Source of the DNA: Flagellimonas sp. MMG031
GTDB lineage: Bacteria; Bacteroidota; Bacteroidia; Flavobacteriales; Flavobacteriaceae
DNA: 64,000 nucleotides
Assembly (NCBI RefSeq): GCF_040112705.1
Contig: NZ_CP157804.1
Coordinates: 3,696,075-3,760,074, forward strand
Reading direction: 5' to 3'
This document shows positions 26,251 to 35,788 of this stretch, piece by piece. The position numbers and the translations under genes are program-made. The stretch's first letter is position 1; each line of letters opens with the position of its first letter. The notes beneath the pieces are model-generated. The model worked only from the letters and a program-made list of their open reading frames with translations. It was not told where the DNA came from and made no database searches.

Positions 26251-27195
26251 TTAGTTTAACTTAATTTCTTGATTGGCTGCGTTGGCTATTTTTTCTATGA
26301 CCGGAATGGTTTTGTTCACCACAGTAGACATGTGTTCAAAATCCATTAACCCCGCTTCATCCCCAGGTTTGTGGTAATACGCGAAATTGGTGAAATCAAA
26401 CGTGCAGAAGGTATGCGAAGGCACACCAAACTCTTGATGAAACGGAAAATTATCCGACCGCTGATACAGATTGAACTCCTTTGCAGTGGGCAGGAAACCT
26501 ACTAGATTTTCTCCGGCATAGGTGTTACTGACCTCTGCCAAATTGGACATTTCATATCCTGTGATGTACATTAAATAATCTTTGTCCTGCATGGGTACCC
26601 CTGTCATTTCAAAATTGAGCATGGTGTAGAGATTCAACCCCTCTTCTTTGAGCTTCTTGGCCAAATGCTTTGATCCCAACAAGCCTTTTTCTTCGGCACT
26701 GAACAAGGCAAAAATAAGGCTGCGCTTATTGGTTTGCTGTGTCCCAAAATAACGGGCCATTTCCAAAACACTAATGGTTCCCGAAGCATTGTCATTGGCC
26801 CCATTGGCAATGGGGTCACCATTTTCGGGATTTACAACTCCAATATGGTCATAGTGCGCGCCAATCAAAATAAATTCATCTTTTAGCTCCGGATCGTTAC
26901 CCTCTATCATACCCACTAGATTATAAGATGGCTTTTGAAAATTGGAAAGGGTGTCCCTGTAACTTTCAAAATAAGGGGTAAGCCCATACGACTTGAAGTA
27001 GTTTTCGATATAAACAGCTGCCATTTCAATGCCTTCGCTTCCCGCTTCCCTACCCTTAAGGTCGTCGCTTGCCAAGTAGTTCATCATTTCACCAATTCGG
27101 TCAGCAGTAGTTGGAGCAAAAGGGGTTTGGGTCATTTGACCAGAACCGCAACTTACCATAATAAGTGCGGCAAAAATAGAATACAATAGTTTCAT
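26251..27195 (-). CDS. M28 family zinc aminopeptidase, lipoprotein
   Basis: A 314-residue M28 peptidase. The N-terminus MKLLYSIFAALIMVSCGSG is a lipoprotein signal with a lipobox ending at Cys16. The co-catalytic zinc motifs are visible: GAHYDHIG, GANDNASGT (Asp ligand) and SAEEKGLLGS (Glu general base and ligand). It likely removes N-terminal residues from peptides in the periplasm or at the outer membrane. It lies downstream of pdhC but behind a terminator, so it is probably a separate unit. Confidence 0.9.
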   Translation of the reverse strand: MKLLYSIFAALIMVSCGSGQMTQTPFAPTTADRIGEMMNYLASDDLKGREAGSEGIEMAAVYIENYFKSYGLTPYFESYRDTLSNFQKPSYNLVGMIEGNDPELKDEFILIGAHYDHIGVVNPENGDPIANGANDNASGTISVLEMARYFGTQQTNKRSLIFALFSAEEKGLLGSKHLAKKLKEEGLNLYTMLNFEMTGVPMQDKDYLMYITGYEMSNLAEVSNTYAGENLVGFLPTAKEFNLYQRSDNFPFHQEFGVPSHTFCTFDFTNFAYYHKPGDEAGLMDFEHMSTVVNKTIPVIEKIANAANQEIKLN

Positions 27196-27224
27196 TCCTG
27201 TTGTTTTTTGAATGTTCTAAAGAT

Positions 27225-27252
27225 AAAAAAAGCATCCCGAAAAGGATGCTTT
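27225..27252 (-). terminator. Terminator of the pdhA-pdhC unit
   Basis: AAAGCATCC (27229-27237) and GGATGCTTT (27244-27252) form a 9-bp stem with loop CGAAAA. The A run at 27225-27231 gives a U tract for minus-strand transcription. It is 23 bp past the pdhC stop codon. Confidence 0.85.
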
Positions 27253-27274
27253 CTATGTGTAAGTTATGGAATGT

Positions 27275-28927
27275 CTATGCCAACATGGTCACTGGATTTT
27301 CCAAGTATGCCCTCAACGTTTGAAGGAACTGGGCTCCAGTAGCACCATCAACGGTTCTGTGGTCACAAGCCAAAGTAACTTTCATGGTACTTCCCACGAC
27401 GATTTCCCCATTTTTCACAACGGGTTTCTCTACAATGGCTCCGACAGATAGAATGGCCGAGTTAGGCTGATTGATAATGGAAGTAAACTCCTGAATGCCA
27501 AACATACCTAAGTTAGAAACCGTGAAGGTACTTCCTTCCATTTCTTCTGGCTTGATTTTTTTGCTTCTCGCCCTACCTGCCAAATCTTTTACGGAACTTC
27601 CCAATTGGCTCAAGGTCATCTGGTCCGCAAACTTGATCACGGGAACCACCAAACCTTCATCCACGGCTACGGCTACGCCCATGTGCACATGATGCTTGTA
27701 AATGGTAGTGTCGCCATTCCAAGTCGTGTTTACTTGAGGGTGCTTTTTAAGGGCCATAGCGCATGCTTTCAACACCATATCGTTGAACGACACCTTGGTG
27801 TCGGGCAAATTATTGATTTGCGCACGGGATGCTTTTGCATTGTCCATATCCACCTCGATGGTAAGATAGTAATGTGGCGCAGTAAATTTGGACTCGCCCA
27901 AACGCTTGGCTATCACCTTGCGCATGGTGGAGTTTTTCACTTCTTCCACACTTTCCTCTCCCACAGGCAAGTTCACTGGAGCTACCGGTGCAGCAGCTTC
28001 TGCAGCTTTATCGGATGCAGTTGGTGCAGCTGGCTGTGCCGAAGGCTTGAAGTTTTCAATGTCTTTTTTGACAATTCTACCATTATCGCCCGTACCTTTT
28101 ACATCGGCCAGGTTGATGCCTTTCTCATCGGCAATCTTTTTGGCCAAAGGTGAGGCAAATATGCGCTGACGGTCCTGTGCGGTAGTTGTCGTTGCTTCTT
28201 TTTGGGAAGTATCTTCGGATGTTGATGTTTCTTCTTCCTTGGAAGCCTCTTTTTTAGGTTTGCTCTTGGCACCACCGGATGATTGAGCTTTCAGCACGGC
28301 ATCCACATCGGTTCCTTCTGGGCCAATTATGGCCAAAAGTGAATCGACCGGAGCTCCTTCGCCCTCTTGAATTCCAATGTGCAACAAAGTTCCTGCGTAG
28401 AACGATTCGAACTCCATGGTCGCCTTATCCGTTTCGATTTCGGCCAAAATATCGCCTTCTTCGACTTTGTCCCCTACATTTTTCAACCAGCTGGCCACGG
28501 TTCCTTCTTCCATGGTGTCGCTCAAACGGGGCATGGTCACGATTTCAACTCCATCAGGAATCTCGGCGGCCTCGTTGCTATCGTCGTTAGCTGAACTCTC
28601 CTCTGCTTCGGGCTCGTCATCCTTTTCTTCTTCGGATGCGCTTGAACCACCCTCTGCACTACCGTTCAACAGACCGGAGATATCTTCTCCTTCTTCTCCA
28701 ATAATGGCCAAAAGTGAATCAACCGGGGCTCCTTCTCCTTCCTGTATTCCGATATGGAGTAACGTTCCTTGATGGAAAGATTCAAATTCCATAGTGGCCT
28801 TATCGGTTTCGATTTCGGCCAAAATATCCCCTTCTTCGACTTTGTCCCCTACGTTCTTGAGCCATTTCGCCACGGTTCCTTCTTCCATGGTATCGCTCAA
28901 TCTAGGCATGTTGATTACTTCTGCCAT
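27275..28927 (-). CDS. pdhC: Pyruvate dehydrogenase E2, dihydrolipoyl acetyltransferase
   Basis: E2 core of the pyruvate dehydrogenase complex, which transfers acetyl from lipoate to CoA. The 550-residue protein has two lipoyl domains (about 1-80 and 125-205), each with the ETDKATMEFES lipoylation motif. An Ala/Glu-rich linker follows, then an E1/E3-binding domain (about 255-290, SPLAKKIADEKGINL) and the catalytic domain with the active-site histidine in CDHRTVDGA. It lies 4 bp after pdhA on the same strand. The E1 beta gene is not in the window. Confidence 0.95.
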   Translation of the reverse strand: MAEVINMPRLSDTMEEGTVAKWLKNVGDKVEEGDILAEIETDKATMEFESFHQGTLLHIGIQEGEGAPVDSLLAIIGEEGEDISGLLNGSAEGGSSASEEEKDDEPEAEESSANDDSNEAAEIPDGVEIVTMPRLSDTMEEGTVASWLKNVGDKVEEGDILAEIETDKATMEFESFYAGTLLHIGIQEGEGAPVDSLLAIIGPEGTDVDAVLKAQSSGGAKSKPKKEASKEEETSTSEDTSQKEATTTTAQDRQRIFASPLAKKIADEKGINLADVKGTGDNGRIVKKDIENFKPSAQPAAPTASDKAAEAAAPVAPVNLPVGEESVEEVKNSTMRKVIAKRLGESKFTAPHYYLTIEVDMDNAKASRAQINNLPDTKVSFNDMVLKACAMALKKHPQVNTTWNGDTTIYKHHVHMGVAVAVDEGLVVPVIKFADQMTLSQLGSSVKDLAGRARSKKIKPEEMEGSTFTVSNLGMFGIQEFTSIINQPNSAILSVGAIVEKPVVKNGEIVVGSTMKVTLACDHRTVDGATGAQFLQTLRAYLENPVTMLA

Positions 28928-28931
28928 CTAA

Positions 28932-29930
28932 TTATAATTTATGTTGTAAAAATGGATAGTCCTCTTGCTCGTAAACCGTGTCGTACAATTGCTCCAATGG
29001 AGGAAAGTCCGACTCTTCGGCAAATTTCTCGCACTCCTTCACCAAATCCTTCACCTTCTTGTCAATCTTCTTAAGGTCGTCTTCGGTGGCATAACCTTTC
29101 TCAAGGATGACGTCTTTTACCTGAGTGATTGGGTCTATCTTTTTATACTCTTCTACTTCTTCTTTTGTTCTGTAATGCTGCGCATCCGACATGGAGTGAC
29201 CGCGATACCTGTAGGTTTTCATCTCCAAGAAGGTTGGACCGCCCCCTGTTCTGGCACGTTCAATGGCTTTGTCCATTTCTTTCGCTACGATGGCAGGATC
29301 CATTCCATCCACAGGGCCGCATGGCATCTCATAACCAAGACCCAATTTCCAGATATCGGTGGAGTGTGATGTACGCGCCACTGAAGTTCCCATGGCATAA
29401 CCATTGTTCTCACACACAAAAACTACGGGCAATTGCCACAACATGGCCAAGTTAAAGGCTTCGTGCAGCGAACCCTGTCTTACAGCACCATCACCCATAT
29501 AACAAAGGGTTACAGAATCCCTTTTAAAATATTTGTCGGCAAACGCCAAACCGGCTCCTAGAGGGATTTGTCCCCCTACGATACCGTGTCCACCATAAAA
29601 GCGGTGTTCTTTGGAGAATATGTGCATGGAACCTCCCATTCCTTTGGAAGTACCTGTTACTTTTCCATACAGTTCCGCCATAACTTTTCTTGGGTCCACT
29701 CCCATACCTATCGGCTGGACGTGGTTTCGATAAGCAGTGATCATACGGTCCTTTTCAAGGTCCATGGCATGAAGCGCACCTGCCAAAACGGCTTCCTGAC
29801 CATTGTACAGGTGAAGAAACCCTCTTACTTTTTGTTGAATATACACAGCGGCAAGTTTATCCTCGAATTTCCTCCAGAAAAACATGTCCTCATACCATTT
29901 AAGGTAAACTTCTTTGGTGATTTTTTTCAT
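28932..29930 (-). CDS. pdhA: Pyruvate dehydrogenase E1 component subunit alpha
   Basis: Thiamine-diphosphate-dependent subunit that decarboxylates pyruvate and loads acetyl onto E2. The 332-residue protein has the TPP/Mg motif GDGAVRQGSLHEAFNLA...CENNGYAMGT and the phosphorylation-loop-like RYRGHSMSDAQHYRT. Start and length are normal. It is co-transcribed with pdhC; cdd lies 81 bp upstream on the same strand. Confidence 0.96.
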   Translation of the reverse strand: MKKITKEVYLKWYEDMFFWRKFEDKLAAVYIQQKVRGFLHLYNGQEAVLAGALHAMDLEKDRMITAYRNHVQPIGMGVDPRKVMAELYGKVTGTSKGMGGSMHIFSKEHRFYGGHGIVGGQIPLGAGLAFADKYFKRDSVTLCYMGDGAVRQGSLHEAFNLAMLWQLPVVFVCENNGYAMGTSVARTSHSTDIWKLGLGYEMPCGPVDGMDPAIVAKEMDKAIERARTGGGPTFLEMKTYRYRGHSMSDAQHYRTKEEVEEYKKIDPITQVKDVILEKGYATEDDLKKIDKKVKDLVKECEKFAEESDFPPLEQLYDTVYEQEDYPFLQHKL

Positions 29931-30011
29931 CTACAGTAGTATTAAATGAATTTCCCCTGTGGTCGGGGACAGCAAAAATACATATATATCTGTTTTGGAA
30001 AAAGATTTGAA

Positions 30012-30503
30012 TTAAGAATCATTCAAAAATGAGCCATCGAAGACCAAGGGCAGTATATCGCCCATGGAGCTACATTTGTAAATGGGGCCTTTTTCCGATC
30101 CCATAATGAGGGATATGGGCGACTGTTGCCTCTGCTCATATTCGACAATGGATTGCCTACAGTTGCCACAAGGCGCAGCCGGAATCGCATCGGCTTTCAT
30201 CGAGGGCAAGGTACTGATTGCTATTGCAGTGATTGGAACTCCTGGATATCTGGCACCTGCCTGAAAAACCGCTACCCTTTCTGCACAAAGGCCCGATGGA
30301 TAGGAAGCATTTTCCTGATTGTTGCCTATAACGACTTCGCCATTTTCCAAAAGTACTGCCGCGCCTACCTTGAATTTGGAATAGGGTGCGTAGGCGTCGG
30401 AGCGAGCCGTTATGGCATCCTTTAACAATTTTTGATCGTTTTGTGACAAGTCTGATAGCGTATCGAAGATGAGCAGATCAAAAGCAATTTTCTTTTTTTT
30501 CAT
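30012..30503 (-). CDS. cdd: Cytidine deaminase
   Basis: Zinc enzyme that deaminates cytidine and deoxycytidine in pyrimidine salvage. The 163-residue protein carries GLCAERVAVFQAG (zinc Cys plus catalytic Glu) and PCGNCRQ (two zinc cysteines), the small homotetrameric type. The ATG at 30503 (MKKKKIAFDLL) is chosen; an ATG at 30524 would add seven residues close to the terminator hairpin. It sits in the porV-cdd-pdhA-pdhC order common in flavobacteria. Confidence 0.95.
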   Translation of the reverse strand: MKKKKIAFDLLIFDTLSDLSQNDQKLLKDAITARSDAYAPYSKFKVGAAVLLENGEVVIGNNQENASYPSGLCAERVAVFQAGARYPGVPITAIAISTLPSMKADAIPAAPCGNCRQSIVEYEQRQQSPISLIMGSEKGPIYKCSSMGDILPLVFDGSFLNDS

Positions 30504-30531
30504 GTACTGTCGCGTGTATTCCAAAAATAAG

Positions 30532-30555
30532 AAAACCTGTCCGAGGACAGGTTTT
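30532..30555 (-). terminator. Hairpin after porV
   Basis: AAAACCTGTCC and GGACAGGTTTT form an 11-bp stem with a GA loop. A/T tracts on both sides make it usable in either direction; it would end porV transcription before cdd. Confidence 0.75.
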
Positions 30556-30581
30556 TTTGTGTTATGTATTTTGCTATGCTT

Positions 30582-31727
30582 TTAGTCGTTGTAAAACTCC
30601 TCACCGATATCGAACCTAAGCGAGAATCGCAAGGTGTTTTCCAATGGGTTTCTAACTTGTGAGGTGGAGAAGAGATAGGAAAGGTCGATTTGGGCTGTTT
30701 TGTACTTAAATCCAGCCCCAAGCGTAAAGAATTTTCTTGAACCTTTTTCCTCGCTCTCGTTAAAATAACCACTGCGCAACATAAAAGCTTCCCTAAAGCG
30801 GTACTCAGCTCCCAGCGCCCATGTTACTTCCTTCAATTCTTCGCTGAATCCTCCGGGAGCGTCCCCAAACGACTCAAAGATTCCACTAAAGAATCCGATT
30901 TGTTGGTATTCATCATTGTCCTCAACGGTAATTTGTCCGTCACCATTGAAATCCCTTGGCGTTGGCACCAATAGTTTGTTAAACTCCGTGTTGATGGCCA
31001 ATATATTGTCTTGATCGAAAATAAAATCGAATCCGCCTCCAAATTTAAGGTTGGTGGGCAAAAAGTTCTCCTGTCCGCCCTCATCGTATTGGATGGAACC
31101 ACCCAAATTGGAAATATTGAAACCTGCTCTCCAACGGCCATCAAAGTTTTGATATGCGATTTCTGGGGAACGGTAAAAACCGGCCACGTCAACCGCAAAA
31201 GAATTGGCAGCTTGAGAGTCTTGCGTACCGTCCTGAAACCTTAAGTTAGAACTGATAAAACGTCCTGCGACGGCCATGGAAAAGGATTGGCTCAATTTTA
31301 GGGCGTAAGAACCGTCCAACGCAAATTCGTTGGGCTTAACAATGGTCGCTGTTTGGTCAAAGGTTTGTCGTAGTTCGATTTCACCCAAACCAAAATAGCG
31401 CAAGCCAAAGGCAAATGCGCTTCGATCATTCAATTTGTTGTAAAAGTTGGCGTTCAACAAGGAAACATCGTTCACGATACTTTCCAAATACGGGGTATAA
31501 CTGGCCCCGATTCCCATTTTACGGTCAGCAAATGCATATTTGGCAGGGTTCCATTGTTGGGAATACACATCGAAAGAAGTGGCAACACCCATATCTCCCA
31601 TACCAGAGGCCCTTGCATCGGCCGCAATGGTCAAAAAGGGAACAGCTGTGGTGATTGCTCTTTCTTGTTGAGCGTTTATCCAGGGGGCACTGGCAAGCAA
31701 CACTACCAATAAAAGTAACTTCTTCAT
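30582..31727 (-). CDS. porV: Type IX secretion outer-membrane protein PorV
   Basis: A 381-residue outer-membrane beta-barrel of the FadL-like PorV/LptO family. It shuttles type IX cargo from the SprA translocon to the PorU sortase. Signal peptide MKKLLLLVVLLASAPWINAQ, then the typical N-terminal region TAVPFLTIAADARASGMGDMG with alternating barrel strands through to the terminal FSLRFDIG. It precedes cdd, as in other flavobacteria. The porU gene that usually lies between porV and gldJ is absent here. Its presence fits the T9SS-sorted protein at 14043. Confidence 0.93.
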   Translation of the reverse strand: MKKLLLLVVLLASAPWINAQQERAITTAVPFLTIAADARASGMGDMGVATSFDVYSQQWNPAKYAFADRKMGIGASYTPYLESIVNDVSLLNANFYNKLNDRSAFAFGLRYFGLGEIELRQTFDQTATIVKPNEFALDGSYALKLSQSFSMAVAGRFISSNLRFQDGTQDSQAANSFAVDVAGFYRSPEIAYQNFDGRWRAGFNISNLGGSIQYDEGGQENFLPTNLKFGGGFDFIFDQDNILAINTEFNKLLVPTPRDFNGDGQITVEDNDEYQQIGFFSGIFESFGDAPGGFSEELKEVTWALGAEYRFREAFMLRSGYFNESEEKGSRKFFTLGAGFKYKTAQIDLSYLFSTSQVRNPLENTLRFSLRFDIGEEFYND

Positions 31728-32103
31728 TGTAAGTATTTAGCGTTTAGTAAAGTTCATGGTCCAAAACAATCGAATTGGATATATTGTTATGTAAACGTTC
31801 AATTCCACAAATTCTTGTAATCAAGCGTACATTTTTTAAAACTTAAGTAATTGTTACCTTATAAATAATGGTAGAACAATGGATAAGTCGGATAAAAGCT
31901 ATGGCGACTATACTAATTGGCACCAAACACCGTTACAAAGATGTGGCATGTTCAGAAATGAGGCATGGCCAGAAATATTTGATGAGCACAAAATATAATG
32001 GTGAAAACATCGTTCTAATGCCATCGAAGGTTTAAAAAAATCAAAACAAGACTAAATTACCTGAATTGAAAAGCACAGGTTTTAAAGTACTTAAGCCCAA
32101 ATT
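31728..32103. other. Divergent intergenic region between porV and gldJ
   Basis: 376 bp of AT-rich DNA between two divergently transcribed T9SS/gliding genes, so it must hold both promoters. I see no perfect TAnnTTTG box and no convincing gene. A 55-codon frame at 31868-32035 has no recognisable features. It is the site where porU is normally found. Confidence 0.7.
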
Positions 32104-33753
32104 ATGAAAAAACACTTAATCAAAGTTGTACTTTCTTGCGCCGTTGTAATGGGAGGTTTTTCCAGTTGTAAAAACTCTTCTTCATCCAAGAATGTTTCCA
32201 GAGCCACTGGATGGAAAATCAATGCCAAAGAAGGCGGATTTCAATACAATTCTGACTTCAAGGAGCAAGAAACGCCTCCAGGGACCGTATTTGTAGAGGG
32301 TGGAACGTTCACCAAAGGTAAAGTCCAAGATGATGTAATGCATGATTGGAACAATACACCAACGCAACAGCACGTCCAATCTTTTTATATGGACGAAACC
32401 GAGGTAACCAACGTAATGTATTTGGAGTACTTGGATTATTTGAAAGAAGTCTATCCTCCCGACAATCCAACATATGCCAATATTTATGAAGGAGCTCTTC
32501 CTGACACTTTGGTATGGAGAAACCGATTGGGCTTTAACGAAACCATGACCAACAACTACCTAAGGCACCCTGCCTATGCAGAATATCCTGTGGTGGGCGT
32601 AAACTGGGTTCAAGCGACCCAATATGCCGAATGGAGAACCGATAGGGTAAACGAGGTGATGTTGGAAAGGGAGGGATACCTTGCCGAAGATGCCAAATAC
32701 AAAGTATTGAACGGCGAAATCAATGGCACCTTCAGTACAGAGGCTTACCTGAATAATCCAGAATCTGTTTATGGTGGTCAAATTGATTCCTTGCAAGGAA
32801 AACAAAAAAGAGATTCCATCAACACCTTTGCCAAAAGAAGCAGCGGTGTGATTATGCCAGAATATAGACTTCCTACGGAAACGGAATGGGAATATGCCGC
32901 ACAAGCACTTGTTGGAACAAGGGAATACAACAACTATAGAGGTAGAAAAAAATATCCTTGGGAAGGTGACTACACCCGTAATGGACAACGCGTAGGTCGT
33001 GGAGACCAATTGGCCAACTTCAAACAAGGAAAAGGAGATTACGGCGGTATTGCAGGATGGTCCGATGACGGCGCCGACATTACTGCGCAAGTAAAATCAT
33101 ACAAGCCCAACGATTTTGGATTGTACGACATGGCCGGAAACGTAAACGAGTGGGTGGCCGACGTCTATCGTCCTATTGTGGATGACGAAATCAGCGATTT
33201 CAACTATTACCGCGGTAACGTCTTCATGAAAAAGGCAATCGGTGAAGATGGAAAAGTAGAAATCTTGGAAGACAAAATTGTGTATGACACGCTGCCCAAC
33301 GGAAAAATTGTAGCCATCAATCTTCCCGGAGAAATCAAGGAAGTACCGGTAACTGAGGAGGAAACTTATTTGAGAACCAATTTCGATAAGAGCGATAACC
33401 GTGGATTTAGGGATGGTGACCCAGGTTCCTCCAGATTCTTTAGCCGTTTTGCGGATGAGGACGACAACCAAAGAATGTACGATGCCCCTAAACACAAGGT
33501 AGAACGTAACGAAGATGGTGAATTGGTTCGTCAATATGATGAATCCAACTACAGGACTTCACTGATCAACAACGAGGTTCGCGTGTACAAAGGTGGTTCT
33601 TGGAGAGACAGGGCCTACTGGTTAGATCCTGCACAACGTAGATATTTGCCACAGTATATGGCAACCGACGATATTGGCTTTAGATGCGCTATGTCAAGAG
33701 TGGGATCAAAATCAAGATCCAACAAGACAGTACGCCACAAGAAGGCAAGATAA
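32104..33753 (+). CDS. gldJ: Gliding motility lipoprotein GldJ
   Basis: A 549-residue outer-membrane lipoprotein required for gliding and type IX secretion in flavobacteria. The N-terminus MKKHLIKVVLSCAVVMGGFSSC is a lipoprotein signal with Cys22 at the cleavage site. The rest resembles formylglycine-generating enzyme (SUMF1) folds, with GTVFVEGGTFTKG, DETEVTN, RLPTETEWEYAA, FGLYDMAGNVNEWVAD and GGSWRDRAYWL. As in the family, this domain is thought to be structural rather than catalytic. murF follows after a strong terminator. Confidence 0.96.
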   Translation: MKKHLIKVVLSCAVVMGGFSSCKNSSSSKNVSRATGWKINAKEGGFQYNSDFKEQETPPGTVFVEGGTFTKGKVQDDVMHDWNNTPTQQHVQSFYMDETEVTNVMYLEYLDYLKEVYPPDNPTYANIYEGALPDTLVWRNRLGFNETMTNNYLRHPAYAEYPVVGVNWVQATQYAEWRTDRVNEVMLEREGYLAEDAKYKVLNGEINGTFSTEAYLNNPESVYGGQIDSLQGKQKRDSINTFAKRSSGVIMPEYRLPTETEWEYAAQALVGTREYNNYRGRKKYPWEGDYTRNGQRVGRGDQLANFKQGKGDYGGIAGWSDDGADITAQVKSYKPNDFGLYDMAGNVNEWVADVYRPIVDDEISDFNYYRGNVFMKKAIGEDGKVEILEDKIVYDTLPNGKIVAINLPGEIKEVPVTEEETYLRTNFDKSDNRGFRDGDPGSSRFFSRFADEDDNQRMYDAPKHKVERNEDGELVRQYDESNYRTSLINNEVRVYKGGSWRDRAYWLDPAQRRYLPQYMATDDIGFRCAMSRVGSKSRSNKTVRHKKAR

Positions 33754-33769
33754 ATTATCAGATCATTTT

Positions 33770-33804
33770 AAAAGCCCCGGCCCAAAAGGTCGGGGCTTTT
33801 TTTT
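33770..33804 (+). terminator. Terminator of gldJ
   Basis: AAAAGCCCCG (33770-33779) pairs with CGGGGCTTTT (33791-33800), followed by more T residues, 17 bp after the gldJ stop codon and just before murF. Confidence 0.9.
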
Positions 33805-33815
33805 ATCTTCGATTT

Positions 33816-35087
33816 ATGACATTGGAAGAGTTGCACGCTCTATTTTTGGAGCATCCCACAATTTGTACGGACACACGGAAAATCACCGAAAACTGTCTGT
33901 TTTTTGCCTTAAAGGGCCCAAATTTTAACGGTAATGCCTTTGCGCAGGAAGCTCTTAAAAAGGGAGCCGCTTACGCTATCATTGATGAGGAATCCTTCGC
34001 TGGTGACCGATGCATCGTTTTTGATGATGTATTGAACACATTGCAGCAACTGGCCCAATTCCACAGAAAACAGTCCAAGGCGAAGATTTTATCTTTGACG
34101 GGCAGTAATGGAAAGACCACTACCAAGGAGCTTATCAATGCCGTGCTCTCCAAAAAATACAGAACTGTTGCCACCAAAGGCAACCTCAACAATCACATTG
34201 GGGTTCCATTGACCTTGCTTTCCATTCAAAACGACACCGAAATCGCCATTGTGGAAATGGGGGCCAATCACCAAGGAGAAATCGAGTTGTTGAGTAGTAT
34301 CGCACAGCCCGATTTTGGGTATATCACCAATTTTGGCAAGGCCCATCTTGAAGGTTTTGGCGGCGTAGAAGGGGTGATTCGGGGAAAAAGCGAGCTTTAC
34401 GACCATTTAATGGCCGACAATAAATTCATTTTTCTCAATGCCGACGACCCCATCCAGAAAGAAAAACTACAACACTACACCAAAAAAATTGGTTTCAGTA
34501 CAAGCGACCCCACCTATTACAACATTCAATATCTGGGCGCAAACCCCTACGTATCCATCCAAGTAGAGGGCATGCCCATACAGACCCAACTCATCGGCAC
34601 GTATAATTTTACCAATTGCTGTGCCGCCATTCTGATGGGAAAATATTTCAATGTTCCCATGGAAGCTATCAAACAGGCCCTGGAGCACTATTCCCCTCAA
34701 AACAATCGCTCCCAAATACTATCCAAAAACGGTTATGATATCGTGTTGGATGCCTATAACGCCAATCCCACAAGCATGAAAGCTGCTTTGGAGAATTTTG
34801 TATTGATGGCCGCGGACAAAAAAGCCCTTATTTTGGGGGACATGTTCGAATTGGGCAATACCGCGAAGGAAGAACATCAGACGATTGCGGATATGGTAGA
34901 GAAATTCCAGTTTGATCAAGCGTATTTGGTGGGCGAAAATTTTCATGCCACCGAAACGTCGCTGCCCACATTCCCTTCTTTTGATGATCTAAAAAAGTAT
35001 CTCCAAAGAAATCCTTTGGAAAAAGGAGCCGTTTTGATAAAAGGTTCTAGGGGAATGGCTTTGGAGCGAGTATTGGATTTGCTATAG
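33816..35087 (+). CDS. murF: UDP-N-acetylmuramoyl-tripeptide--D-alanyl-D-alanine ligase
   Basis: Cytoplasmic ATP-dependent ligase that adds D-Ala-D-Ala to the UDP-MurNAc tripeptide in peptidoglycan synthesis. The 423-residue protein shows the P-loop SLTGSNGKTTTKELI, the VEMGANHQGEI motif, a carbamylated-lysine-type region and the C-terminal LDAYNANPTSMKAALENF motif of MurF. The ATG at 33816 is chosen because the upstream extension overlaps the gldJ coding region and its terminator. gldJ-murF adjacency is common in flavobacteria. Confidence 0.96.
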   Translation: MTLEELHALFLEHPTICTDTRKITENCLFFALKGPNFNGNAFAQEALKKGAAYAIIDEESFAGDRCIVFDDVLNTLQQLAQFHRKQSKAKILSLTGSNGKTTTKELINAVLSKKYRTVATKGNLNNHIGVPLTLLSIQNDTEIAIVEMGANHQGEIELLSSIAQPDFGYITNFGKAHLEGFGGVEGVIRGKSELYDHLMADNKFIFLNADDPIQKEKLQHYTKKIGFSTSDPTYYNIQYLGANPYVSIQVEGMPIQTQLIGTYNFTNCCAAILMGKYFNVPMEAIKQALEHYSPQNNRSQILSKNGYDIVLDAYNANPTSMKAALENFVLMAADKKALILGDMFELGNTAKEEHQTIADMVEKFQFDQAYLVGENFHATETSLPTFPSFDDLKKYLQRNPLEKGAVLIKGSRGMALERVLDLL

Positions 35088-35097
35088 AAAAGAAAAG

Positions 35098-35172
35098 TGG
35101 GATATACTGGATTCGAACCAGTGACCTCTGCCCTGTCAAGGCAGCGCTCTAAACCAACTGAGCTAATATCCC
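35098..35172 (-). tRNA. tRNA-Val (anticodon GAC)
   Basis: A 75-nt cloverleaf on the minus strand: acceptor GGGATAT/ATATCCC with discriminator A, D arm GCTC...GAGC, anticodon stem CTGCC/GGCAG around loop TTGACAG, and T arm ACTGG-TTCGAAT-CCAGT. The anticodon GAC reads valine codon GUC. CCA is not encoded. Confidence 0.97.
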
Positions 35173-35199
35173 GTTAAAATCGGGCTGCAATATCGGAAA

Positions 35200-35613
35200 T
35201 TAATCCCAATCTCCATACTCTGCAGAGTTCTTTGATGTCTCATGCAGGGTAATATGCAACAATTGCCCCTTTTTAAGCTTCGGTTTTAGAATATCGTAGA
35301 TTACTTTAACGAAATATTCCGTGGTCGGGAGCAAATTTTCAAACTCTGGGCAATCCTCGTTCAAGTTTTTGTGATCAAAACGCTCCTCTACCTCCTCCTT
35401 GATCAAAGTACCAAGGTCGGCCAAATCCATAACAAAACCAGTATCGGGGTCCACTTCACCCTTAATTCGTACCTCAAGGTCAAAATTATGACCGTGAAAG
35501 TTTGGGCTGTTGCATTTCCCGAACACTTCTATGTTCTTTTCCTTGCTCCACTTGGGATTGTGGAGCCTATGGGCAGCGTTAAAATGGGCTTTTCTGCAAA
35601 TTGTCGCAATCAT
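35200..35613 (-). CDS. queD: 6-carboxytetrahydropterin synthase / 6-pyruvoyl-tetrahydropterin synthase family
   Basis: T-fold enzyme of 137 residues, probably making 6-carboxy-tetrahydropterin for queuosine-type deazaguanine tRNA modification. Zinc ligands His15 (NAAHRL), His40 and His42 (NFHGHNF) and the catalytic Cys34 (GKCNSP) are present, as is the C-terminal LHETSKNSAEY glutamate motif. Biopterin synthesis is the alternative; no other queuosine genes are nearby to decide. It lies 27 bp beyond tRNA-Val on the same strand. Confidence 0.88.
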   Translation of the reverse strand: MIATICRKAHFNAAHRLHNPKWSKEKNIEVFGKCNSPNFHGHNFDLEVRIKGEVDPDTGFVMDLADLGTLIKEEVEERFDHKNLNEDCPEFENLLPTTEYFVKVIYDILKPKLKKGQLLHITLHETSKNSAEYGDWD

Positions 35614-35788
35614 GCTGCAAAGTTAAACCCTTTTTCTGCAATCCAAATTAGGGAGCCAAAAAATTCTTCAAGAGTAGCAATCTGTTTCATTTTGCATTGA
35701 AATTGAGACGCGTTATTCCTAACTTTAGGCAAATCGTTAAAATTTTTGAGGCTTAAACACATCAAACAATATCTAAAAATAAAATCAT

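Noticed and set aside
31868..32035. 55-codon frame between porV and gldJ as a small gene or porU remnant
   Set aside because: No signal, motif or similarity to PorU is visible, and a frame of this length is expected by chance.
33684..33815. 44-residue extension of MurF
   Set aside because: It overlaps the end of gldJ and the gldJ terminator; ATG 33816 gives the normal start.
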